Source of the DNA: Candidatus Paceibacter sp.
GTDB taxonomy: Bacteria > Patescibacteriota > Patescibacteriia > SG8-24 > DYFX01
Direction of reading: 5' to 3'
Assembly: GCA_020724945.1 (NCBI GenBank)
Contig: DYFX01000053.1
Coordinates: 1 to 6,826 of the forward strand
Length of the DNA: 6,826 nt
Each line of letters begins with the position of its first letter. Within the stretch, counting starts at the first letter, position 1. Of the stretch, positions 1-5,319 are shown one piece after another. The notes beneath the pieces were generated by a model. The model was not told where the DNA came from, did no database searches, and saw only the letters and a program-made list of their open reading frames with translations. Made by a program: the position numbers and the translations under genes.

Positions 1-1
1 C

Positions 2-1024
2 CTCGACCTCCGCACCGAGCGCATGCGCAAGAACATCGAACTGCGCCACAAGGTCACCAAGTTCTTCCGCGACTTCCTGACGGAGAAGAACTTCTTCGAG
101 ATCGAGACGCCCATCCTCACCAAGGGCACGCCGGAGGGCTCCCGCGAATACCTCGTCCCGTCGCGGCTCCACGCCGGCAAGTTCTACGTGCTTCCGCAGT
201 CGCCCCAGCAGTTCAAGCAGCTCCTCATGGTCTCCGGCATGGAGCGCTACTTCCAGGTGGCGCGCTGCTTCCGTGACGAGGACCAGCGCGGCGACCGCCA
301 GCCGGAGTTCACCCAGCTCGATATGGAGATGTCCTTCGTCGAGGAGGAGGATGTCATCGCGCTCGTCGAGGAGATGCTGATCAAGCTCGTCGAGACCTGC
401 GCGCCGGAGAAGAAGATCCAGCGGAAGCCCTTCCCGCGCATCCCGTACGCCGAGGCGCTCGCGAAATACGGTTCCGACAAGCCCGACCTCCGCGAGAACA
501 AGGAAGACCCGAACGAGCTGGCCTTCTGCTGGGTCGTCGATTTCCCGCTCTTCGAGAAATCGGAATCCGAGAACCGCCTCGTCTCCGCGCACCACCCCTT
601 CACCGCCCCGCGCGACGACCAGAAGGAGCTCCTCGAGACCGCGCCGGAGAAGGTCATCGCCAAGGCGTATGACATCGTCCTGAACGGCTACGAGATCGGC
701 GGCGGTTCCATCCGTATCCACGACCGCGCCATGCAGAACCGCATCTTCGAGATCCTCGGCCTCGCCCAGGAGGAGATCGAATCGCGCTTCGGCCACATGC
801 TCGAGGCCTTCGAGTTCGGCGCGCCCCCGCACGGCGGCATCGCTCCCGGCATCGACCGCATCGTCATGCTCCTCGCCTCCGAACCGAACATCCGCGAAGT
901 CATCACCTTCCCGAAGACCGGCGACGCCCGCGATCCGATGATGGGAGCTCCCGATGTCATGCCCGAGGCCCAGCTCCAGGAAGCCCACATCCTCGCGCTC
1001 GCTCCGAAGGAGAAAAAGGGCTAA
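2..1024 (+). CDS. aspS: Aspartyl-tRNA synthetase, 3' part (5' end outside window)
   Basis: Cytoplasmic class II synthetase that charges tRNA with aspartate. The reading frame is already open at base 2 and reads LDLRTERM, the usual start of the catalytic core, so the ATG at 23 is internal. The N-terminal anticodon-binding OB domain lies upstream of the window. Counting from the Met at 23, the class II signatures are visible: motif 2 with FRDEDQRGDRQPEFTQ (83-98), the AspRS-type GSDKPDLR (150-157), HHPFTAP (190-196), GGGSIRIHD (226-234), and motif 3 with GGIAPGIDR (271-279), followed by the FPKTGDARDPMMGAP tail. The type is bacterial rather than archaeal. The GAD insertion domain, normally over 100 residues between GSDKPDLR and WVxDFP, is reduced to about a dozen residues. 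The catalytic motifs are intact, so the enzyme is probably active. Whether it discriminates tRNA-Asp from tRNA-Asn cannot be judged without the N-terminal domain. The stop is 52 nt before the next gene. Confidence 0.96.
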   Translation, partial: LDLRTERMRKNIELRHKVTKFFRDFLTEKNFFEIETPILTKGTPEGSREYLVPSRLHAGKFYVLPQSPQQFKQLLMVSGMERYFQVARCFRDEDQRGDRQPEFTQLDMEMSFVEEEDVIALVEEMLIKLVETCAPEKKIQRKPFPRIPYAEALAKYGSDKPDLRENKEDPNELAFCWVVDFPLFEKSESENRLVSAHHPFTAPRDDQKELLETAPEKVIAKAYDIVLNGYEIGGGSIRIHDRAMQNRIFEILGLAQEEIESRFGHMLEAFEFGAPPHGGIAPGIDRIVMLLASEPNIREVITFPKTGDARDPMMGAPDVMPEAQLQEAHILALAPKEKKG

Positions 1025-1040
1025 GATTAAGCTGTTAAAT

Positions 1041-1067
1041 AGACCCCTCGGCTTCGCTCGGGGTGAC
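1041..1067. repeat. Dispersed-repeat-like imperfect hairpin between aspS and the deacylase gene
   Basis: Seen: ACCCC (1043-1047) pairs with GGGGT (1060-1064), and an inner GGC/GCT with a TTC loop gives an imperfect hairpin. On the minus strand this element reads as the peptide VTPSEAEGS. From memory, that string turns up often in spurious translations of many unrelated bacterial genomes, because the DNA is a dispersed palindromic repeat. Only one copy lies in this window, so repeat status rests on recognition, not on copies seen here. The right arm ends in GGTGA (1062-1066), ten bases before the ATG at 1077, and could act as a Shine-Dalgarno sequence for the next gene. Confidence 0.55.
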
Positions 1068-1076
1068 AAACTTCAT

Positions 1077-1679
1077 ATGGCCGTCGCCAAGCCTCTCCTC
1101 AAATATCTCGATAAGGCCGAGATCAAGTACGAGATCGTCCCGCATAAGAAGGTCTACACCGCCTATGACCTGGCGCAGACGCTCGGCGAGAAGCTCGATG
1201 GCATCGCCAAGACCCTCCTCGTGAAGGTCGAGCTGCCGAAGGTCGAGGCCAAGGCCGACAAGAAAGGGAAGCACTACATCCTGGTGATCCCGGCTTCGTA
1301 CCGCGCGAACTTCCAGAAGATCAAGAAGGCGCTCAAGGCCAAGAAGGTCGAGATGGCGCTCGAGAAGAACCTGAAGAAGCTCGGCGTCGAGCCCGGCGCC
1401 ATCACGCCGTTCGGCGGCTACCACAAGCTGGAGGTGCTGATGGACAAGGCGCTCCTCAAGACGCAGAAAGCGCTGGTCTCGGCCGGCGCGCATACCGAGG
1501 CGCTCCGCGTGAAGGTCAAGGACCTCCGCGACATCGAACACATGACGCTCGGGCAGTTCGGCGACAAGGCCAAGCTCAAGCTCCAGAAGGTCATCAAGAA
1601 AGCCAAGAAGGCCGGCAAGAAGACGGTGAAGAAGGCCAAGAAGGCCCTCAAGAAGGCCGCGAAGAAAAAGAAGGCCTAG
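1077..1679 (+). CDS. YbaK/ProX-type aminoacyl-tRNA deacylase domain protein with lysine-rich C-terminal tail
   Basis: 200 aa. Residues 1-155 look like the YbaK/prolyl-tRNA-synthetase-associated domain (Pfam PF04073 type), which hydrolyses misacylated tRNAs in trans. Visible features are an N-terminal helix-strand (KPLLKYLDKAEIKYEIVPHK), AKTLLVK (44-50) carrying the lysine expected near the active site (Lys45), ILVIPASYR (68-76), GAITPFG (107-113) and SAGAHTEALRVKVKDL (135-150). Residues 164-200 are a separate tail with 20 lysines in 37 residues, as repeated KKA units resembling bacterial histone H1-like tails; it probably binds nucleic acid. The exact substrate (Cys-, Ala- or another aa-tRNA) cannot be read from the sequence. 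ATG 1077 is chosen because the domain starts there, GGTGA lies 10 nt upstream, and any upstream extension runs through the repeat into aspS. Its position next to aspS fits a translation-fidelity role. Confidence 0.85.
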   Translation: MAVAKPLLKYLDKAEIKYEIVPHKKVYTAYDLAQTLGEKLDGIAKTLLVKVELPKVEAKADKKGKHYILVIPASYRANFQKIKKALKAKKVEMALEKNLKKLGVEPGAITPFGGYHKLEVLMDKALLKTQKALVSAGAHTEALRVKVKDLRDIEHMTLGQFGDKAKLKLQKVIKKAKKAGKKTVKKAKKALKKAAKKKKA

Positions 1680-1693
1680 GACCGCTCCGGACG

Positions 1694-2386
1694 ATGTACG
1701 AGATCAAGATCGAGAAATTCGAAGGCCCTCTCGACCTCCTGCTCAAACTGATCGAGCGGGAGGAGCTTGATATCACGCAGGTGGCGCTCGTGAAGGTCAC
1801 CGACCAGTACATCGAGCACCTCAAGAAGCTGCCGGAGATCCCCGCCGAAGAACTCGCCGACTTCCTGGTCGTGGCCGCCCGCCTGCTCTACCTCAAGTCC
1901 AAGATGCTGCTCCCACTGCTCCAGTGGGGCGACGAGGAAGAGGAGGGCGATCTCGAACGGCGGCTCCGGATGTACAAGGAGTATGTCGAGGCGGCCAAGA
2001 AGGTCCAGGCGATGCTCGCCGCCAAGCGGCATGTCTATGTCCGCGAGAAGCCGCCGGTCTCCGCGCTCGGCTTCGCCCCGCCCAAGGACTTCACGGGGGA
2101 CAAGATGGCCGAACTCTTCCGCGAGGTGCTCAAGCGCCTGATCCCCGTGGTGAAGGCGCCCGAAGGCGTCATCGAGAAGACGGTCTCCATCCACGAGAAG
2201 ATCCGGAACATCCACGACCTCATCCGCAAGCACTCCAAGGTCAGCTTCCATCATGTGCTCCGCGACGCCGCCACGCGCGCCGAGATCATCGTCTCCTTCC
2301 TCGCCCTCCTCGAGATGGTCAAGCAGCGGCATGTGACGGTGAAGCAAGGCGATCACTTCAGCGAAATCCATCTGGAAAAGGTATGA
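1694..2386 (+). CDS. scpA: Segregation and condensation protein A (kleisin)
   Basis: 230 aa, close to the usual 230-270 aa of the family. ScpA is the kleisin that bridges the SMC ATPase heads and, with ScpB, forms the bacterial condensin loaded near the origin to organise and segregate chromosomes. The N-terminal domain begins with the family signature FEGPLDLLLKLI (9-20), followed by LDITQVALVKVTDQYI (25-40) and the helix AEELADFLVVAARLLYLKSK (51-70), the part that contacts the SMC neck. An acidic linker (DEEEEGD, 80-86) and a basic helix lead to the C-terminal winged helix, with EIIVSFLALLEMVK (197-210), which contacts the other SMC head. The ATG starts exactly at the expected MYEIKIEKFEGPLDLL. 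Its ribosome site is weak (AGGA at 1678-1681, about 12 nt upstream), which suggests dependence on readthrough from the deacylase gene 14 nt upstream. The stop overlaps the scpB start as ATGA. No smc gene is in the window. Confidence 0.95.
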   Translation: MYEIKIEKFEGPLDLLLKLIEREELDITQVALVKVTDQYIEHLKKLPEIPAEELADFLVVAARLLYLKSKMLLPLLQWGDEEEEGDLERRLRMYKEYVEAAKKVQAMLAAKRHVYVREKPPVSALGFAPPKDFTGDKMAELFREVLKRLIPVVKAPEGVIEKTVSIHEKIRNIHDLIRKHSKVSFHHVLRDAATRAEIIVSFLALLEMVKQRHVTVKQGDHFSEIHLEKV

Positions 2387-2991
2387 GCGTCAAATCCGAA
2401 ATCGAATCCCTCCTCTTCGTCTCCAGCCGCCCGCTCTCCGCGAAGCGGCTCGCCGAGGCGTCCGGGCACTCCAAGAAGGAGGTCGAGGAAGCCCTCGAGG
2501 CGCTCGCCGCGGAATATGACGCGCGCGAAGGTTCCGGCGTGATGCTGCTGCGCAACGGCGACGAGGTCCAGCTCGCCACCGCGCCGGACAACGCCGAGAT
2601 GGTGAAGGCGTTCCTGAAGGACGAGTCGTTCGGCGAACTCACGCGCCCCGCGCTCGAGACGCTCACCATCGTCGGCTATCGCGGACCGCTCACCAAGGCG
2701 GAACTCGAACAGATCCGCGGCGTGAACTGCAGCCTCATCCTGCGCAACCTGATGATCCGCGGCCTCGTCGAGACGGAAGGCGGCAGGACGGACGATCCGT
2801 CCGCGCCGGCGACCTACCGCGTCACCTTCGATTTCCTGCGCTATCTCGGCATCCGCCAGATGTCGGAGCTTCCCGAGTACGAGAACTTGAGGAGCGACGA
2901 GAACCTCCAGAAGCTCCTCGAAGCGAACGCCGCCAAGGCGGCGCCCGCCGCCGAGAGCCCCTCGCCCGACGCGCCCGCGGACGCCGCGTGA
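2383..2991 (+). CDS. scpB: Segregation and condensation protein B
   Basis: 202 aa, a normal length. ScpB dimers bind the middle of ScpA and regulate SMC head engagement. Two winged-helix domains are visible. The first is about residues 1-80, beginning SEIESLLFVSSRPLSAKRLA, the family's opening helix. The second carries the hallmark LETLTIVGYRGPLTKAELEQ and IRGV (91-114), then LILRNLMIRGLVE (118-130) and TYRVTFDFLRYLGI (144-157) with SELPE (161-165). The last 20 residues are a disordered Ala/Pro/Asp-rich tail. The start is fixed by a 4-nt overlap with the scpA stop (ATGA at 2383-2386) and an AAAAGG stretch just upstream, so the two subunits are probably translationally coupled, which suits a fixed complex stoichiometry. 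Its own stop overlaps the next gene as GTGA. Confidence 0.95.
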   Translation: MSVKSEIESLLFVSSRPLSAKRLAEASGHSKKEVEEALEALAAEYDAREGSGVMLLRNGDEVQLATAPDNAEMVKAFLKDESFGELTRPALETLTIVGYRGPLTKAELEQIRGVNCSLILRNLMIRGLVETEGGRTDDPSAPATYRVTFDFLRYLGIRQMSELPEYENLRSDENLQKLLEANAAKAAPAAESPSPDAPADAA

Positions 2992-3920
2992 GTATGGCGA
3001 GCTTTTTGCTGCATCTCCTGATCGTCTCCGTCCTCTCCGGCGTCACCGGCAGGACCGATCTTCTTCGCCCTCCGCGCGTGTCGCTCGCCGCGGGCTCCCA
3101 TGAGGCCGCTCCGGCGCCTGCCGAGACGCGCGTCGCCGGCCCGCGCAAGATCGACCCGGCCAGCCTCGGCGTCAAGCTCACGGCGCCGTCGGCCGCGCTC
3201 GTCGACACGAAGAGCGGCGAAGTGCTCTTCTCGCAGGGCGACGACCGCATCGTGCCGATCGCCTCCATCACCAAGCTGATGTCCGCGATGGTCATCCTGG
3301 ACATGGAGTACGATCGCGAGAAGCGCGTGACCATCGTCGCCGGCGACAACGCCATGGAGGGCATCCAGTACCTCCGCGTCGGCGACACGCTCTCCGCCGA
3401 AGACGCCTTCGAGACGATGCTCGTCGGTTCGGCCAACAACGCCGCGCTCGCGCTTTCCCGCTCCCTCGGCGTCAGCCGCGCGGATTTCGTGGCCAAGATG
3501 AACTCCAAGGCGCGCGAGCTCGGGCTCTTCCACACGACCTTCGCGGATCCGGCCGGGTACCTTCCGGAAAACACCTCGAGCGCGCTCGATGTCGCTCGCC
3601 TGGCCTATGCCGCGCTGGAGCGCCCGGAGATCCGCGAGGCCCTCGTCCGCACCGAACTCGTCGTCCGCACCGGCGCCGGCGCCGACCGCCGCGTCACCGC
3701 CACCAACGCGCTCCTGCAGAGCTTCCTGAACGAAGGGGAATTCACCGTCGTCGGCGGCAAGACGGGGTATACCGACGAGGCCGGCTACACGCTGGTCCTG
3801 CGCGCCGCGAACGGGCCCGCCGATGTCATCGCCGTCACGCTCGGCAGCGCGTCGTCGGCCGACCGCTTCCAGGACGCGAAATCCCTGCTCTTTTGGGGAT
3901 TCAAGACATTCGTCTGGTGA
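2988..3920 (+). CDS. S11 family serine D-Ala-D-Ala carboxypeptidase (DacF/PBP5-like)
   Basis: 310 aa from a GTG that overlaps the scpB stop (GTGA); an ATG two codons later (2994) is the alternative start. Neither has a clear ribosome site, so translation probably re-initiates after scpB. It is a low-molecular-weight penicillin-binding protein that trims the terminal D-Ala from peptidoglycan stem peptides outside the cytoplasmic membrane. All three active-site motifs are present: SITK (93-96, nucleophile Ser93), SAN (148-150) and KTG (258-260). A short hydrophobic segment (residues 5-20) after a weak N-terminus looks like a signal peptide or membrane anchor, followed by an Ala/Pro-rich linker (about 33-57). 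Unlike E. coli PBP5 (about 400 aa), it stops soon after the catalytic domain and lacks both the C-terminal beta domain and an amphipathic anchor, so attachment would depend on the N-terminus. scpAB followed by a D,D-carboxypeptidase gene recalls the ypuG-ypuH (scpAB)-ypuI-dacB order of Bacillus subtilis. Confidence 0.92.
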   Translation: MSMASFLLHLLIVSVLSGVTGRTDLLRPPRVSLAAGSHEAAPAPAETRVAGPRKIDPASLGVKLTAPSAALVDTKSGEVLFSQGDDRIVPIASITKLMSAMVILDMEYDREKRVTIVAGDNAMEGIQYLRVGDTLSAEDAFETMLVGSANNAALALSRSLGVSRADFVAKMNSKARELGLFHTTFADPAGYLPENTSSALDVARLAYAALERPEIREALVRTELVVRTGAGADRRVTATNALLQSFLNEGEFTVVGGKTGYTDEAGYTLVLRAANGPADVIAVTLGSASSADRFQDAKSLLFWGFKTFVW

Positions 3921-3939
3921 GTCGTGCTAGAATAGGAGG
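3903..3939 (+). promoter_or_regulatory. Candidate extended -10 promoter overlapping a strong Shine-Dalgarno
   Basis: TAGAAT at 3928-3933 is preceded by TG at 3925-3926, giving an extended -10 (TGnTAGAAT). A poor -35 (AAGACA, 3903-3908) lies 19 bp upstream. Directly after the -10 comes a perfect AGGAGG (3934-3939), only 3 nt before the ATG at 3943. A start site about 7 nt after the -10 would fall near 3940 and exclude the AGGAGG from the transcript, so the promoter and the ribosome site cannot both serve the same mRNA. The site lies in the 22-nt gap after the S11 gene. The Shine-Dalgarno is the safer call. Confidence 0.4.
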
Positions 3940-3942
3940 CGT

Positions 3943-5112
3943 ATGAGGATCGCGATCGATTGCCGGCCCATCGTGAGTCCGGAAAAGGGGGAGATGGCCG
4001 GCATCGGCCACTACGCCCGTTTTCTCGTCCGCCACCTCCTGCGCATCGACGAGGAGAACCGCTACGCGCTCTTCTTCGACGAACGCGCCACGCGCGGCAC
4101 CATCGGGGACATCATCGGTTCCGCGCGCAACGCCGAAGCCCGCGTCCTGCCGCTTTCGCGTTTCAAGCGGATCCTCCCGTACGCCTATTCGCATCGCTAT
4201 GTCTCGGCCGCCATCGACCGCGAGAAGGCCGACATCTACCACGGCACCACCGGCAGCCTGCCGATGGCCTATCGCGGACGCAGCGTGATCACCGTCCACG
4301 ACCTCGCCATCTACTCCCATCCGGAGTGGTTCCCCGGCGGCCAGTTCTTCTCGCGCCGCTTCGTCGTCCCCGCCAGCGTCCGCAACGCCACCAAGATCGT
4401 CGCCGTATCGCATTTCACGAAGCGCGAGATCCAGCGCGTCTTCGCCGCCCCCTCGGAGAAGATCGCGGTCGTGCACGAGGGCGTCGAGCCGCCGCCGCCG
4501 GAATCCTGGGAGACCCCGGCATCCAAGGAGCTCCGCAAGCCGTACATCCTCTTCCTCGGGACCGTCGAGCCGCGGAAGAATGTCGAGGGCCTGGTGCGCG
4601 CGTACGCGTCGCTGGCGGAGCGGCACCCGAGCCTCGTCGGCGCCACCGAGCTCGTCATCGCCGGCGGTCGGGGCTGGAAGTCCGAAGCCGCCTTCGCCGC
4701 CGTCGAGGAGGCCAACCGGCGTCTCGGCCACGCCGGACCGCGCGTCCGCGTCCTCGGCTATGTGCCGGAGAAGGAGAAGCACGCGCTCATGGCGCACGCG
4801 ACGATGTTCGTCTTCCCGAGCTGGCACGAGGGCTTCGGCCTGCCGGTCCTCGAGGCGATGAACCTCGGCGTGCCCGTCATCACCTCGAACACCACCGCCT
4901 TGCCGGAGATCGGCGGCAGGGGAGCCGCGCTCCTCGTCGACCCGGGCCGCGAGGCGGAGCTTTCGCTCGCGATGAAGCATCTCCTGGAAGACGACCTGAA
5001 ACGCGCCGAGCTCGGCCGCCGAGGCCTCGAGCGCTCCACCGAATACCGCTGGGACAAGACCGCGGGGGAGACGCTGGAGGTCTACGAGGAAGCGGCCAAG
5101 ATGAAGAAGTGA
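3943..5112 (+). CDS. GT4-family (GT-B fold) glycosyltransferase
   Basis: 389 aa, the usual size for retaining GT4 enzymes, which transfer a sugar from a nucleotide-sugar donor at the cytoplasmic face of the membrane during polysaccharide, glycolipid or glycoprotein synthesis. The N-terminal acceptor domain starts MRIAIDCRPI with the glycine loop AGIGHYARFLV (19-29), then DIYHGTTGSLP (97-107), VITVHDLAIYSHPEWF (115-130) and KIVAVSHFTKREI (151-163). The C-terminal donor domain (PF00534 type) has YILFLGTVEPRKNVEGLVRA (201-220, with the phosphate-binding Arg211 and Lys212), GYVPEKEKHALMAHA (272-286) and the EX7E motif HEGFGLPVLEAM (295-306, Glu296 and Glu304), followed by GVPVITSNTTALPEIGG. There is no transmembrane segment, so it is soluble or peripheral. 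Donor and acceptor sugars cannot be assigned; mannosyl or rhamnosyl transfer is common among similar enzymes. AGGAGG lies 3 nt before the ATG, closer than usual. It is the last gene before the terminator, following a cell-wall enzyme, which fits an envelope role. Confidence 0.92.
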   Translation: MRIAIDCRPIVSPEKGEMAGIGHYARFLVRHLLRIDEENRYALFFDERATRGTIGDIIGSARNAEARVLPLSRFKRILPYAYSHRYVSAAIDREKADIYHGTTGSLPMAYRGRSVITVHDLAIYSHPEWFPGGQFFSRRFVVPASVRNATKIVAVSHFTKREIQRVFAAPSEKIAVVHEGVEPPPPESWETPASKELRKPYILFLGTVEPRKNVEGLVRAYASLAERHPSLVGATELVIAGGRGWKSEAAFAAVEEANRRLGHAGPRVRVLGYVPEKEKHALMAHATMFVFPSWHEGFGLPVLEAMNLGVPVITSNTTALPEIGGRGAALLVDPGREAELSLAMKHLLEDDLKRAELGRRGLERSTEYRWDKTAGETLEVYEEAAKMKK

Positions 5113-5123
5113 ATTCCGGAACG

Positions 5124-5156
5124 AAAAGACCCCCATCGAGGTGATGGGGGTCTTTT
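5124..5156. terminator. Bidirectional Rho-independent terminator shared by the glycosyltransferase operon and tRNA-fMet
   Basis: Bases 5124-5137 and 5143-5156 form a perfect 14-bp stem (AAAAGACCCCCATC with its complement) around a 5-nt loop (GAGGT). The outer A-T pairs give a TTTT run on whichever strand is transcribed. On the plus strand it ends the operon 12 nt after the glycosyltransferase stop; on the minus strand it ends tRNA-fMet. Position 5156 is at once the last stem base and A76 of the tRNA, so the mature tRNA end abuts the hairpin with no trailer. Confidence 0.93.
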
Positions 5157-5231
5157 GGTTGCGGGAGCGGGACTCGAACCCGCGACCTCGAGGTTATGGG
5201 CCTCGCGAGCTGCCAACTGCTCTATCCCGCG
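5156..5231 (-). tRNA. Initiator tRNA-fMet (anticodon CAT), CCA encoded
   Basis: 76 nt with a complete cloverleaf. The acceptor is CGCGGGA against TCCCGCA, with C1 unpaired opposite A72, the bacterial initiator hallmark that allows formylation and blocks elongation. The D stem GAGC/GCTC has A11-T24, the initiator orientation (elongators have pyrimidine 11). The anticodon stem is CGAGG/CCTCG, the loop is CCCATAA, the variable loop is AGGTC, and the T arm is GCGGG-TTCGAGT-CCCGC; discriminator A73 and an encoded CCA follow. Two deviations stand out. Position 33, almost always U, is C, and the usual run of three G-C pairs at 29-31 starts with A29-T41, leaving only two G-C pairs. The tRNA is transcribed in the same direction as the sigma gene but has its own promoter. 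Confidence 0.95.
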
Positions 5232-5239
5232 TCGGGATA
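5223..5239. repeat. Inverted repeat across the 5' end of tRNA-fMet
   Basis: TATCCCG (5223-5229) and CGGGATA (5233-5239) are perfect complements separated by 3 nt. In the minus-strand transcript the leader can pair with tRNA positions 3-9, including most of the 5' acceptor strand, in competition with the acceptor stem. Confidence 0.6.
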
Positions 5240-5244
5240 TGCGT

Positions 5245-5273
5245 ACCCTACCCCAGGACGCCCGCGGCGTCAA
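5245..5273 (-). promoter_or_regulatory. Promoter of tRNA-fMet
   Basis: Read on the minus strand: a TTGACG -35 (complement of 5268-5273, 5 of 6 matches to TTGACA), a 17-bp spacer, and a TAGGGT -10 (complement of 5245-5250, matching the three most conserved positions T, A and final T). The predicted start near 5238 leaves a leader of about 7 nt before tRNA position 1 at 5231. The -35 lies inside a 6-bp inverted repeat (GCCCGC 5260-5265, GCGGGC 5274-5279). Confidence 0.7.
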
Positions 5274-5291
5274 GCGGGCTATCGTCGGGCC

Positions 5292-5319
5292 AAAAGAAAA
5301 ACCGCCTCGTTCAGGCGGT
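5292..5319 (-). terminator. Rho-independent terminator of the sigma factor gene, overlapping its stop codon
   Basis: On the minus strand ACCGCCT (5319-5313) pairs with AGGCGGT (5307-5301) around a 5-nt loop, followed by a TTTTCTTTT tract (5300-5292). The upstream arm contains the last two sense codons (Thr-Ala) and the T of the TGA stop; the rest of the stop lies in the loop. Separate termination here means tRNA-fMet must rely on its own promoter or on readthrough. Confidence 0.88.

Noticed and set aside
1031..1041. AT-rich TGTTAAATA as a promoter -10 for the deacylase gene
   Set aside because: Poor match to the consensus and no -35 at a suitable distance; the short AT-rich stretch is better seen as flanking the repeat.
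954..1076. Upstream extension of the deacylase frame into aspS
   Set aside because: It would translate the repeat and overlap aspS by 71 nt; the YbaK domain starts right after the ATG at 1077.
1924..2382. Upstream extension of the scpB frame inside scpA
   Set aside because: The extended translation is Arg/Pro-rich low complexity; the ScpB domain and the ATGA overlap place the start at 2383.
3901..5136. Minus-strand frame of 411 codons and a plus-strand frame of 394 codons over the glycosyltransferase
   Set aside because: Both are shadows caused by high third-position GC; the translations are Arg/Ala/Gly-rich without domain motifs and run into the terminator, while the GT4 frame has clear catalytic motifs and a ribosome site.
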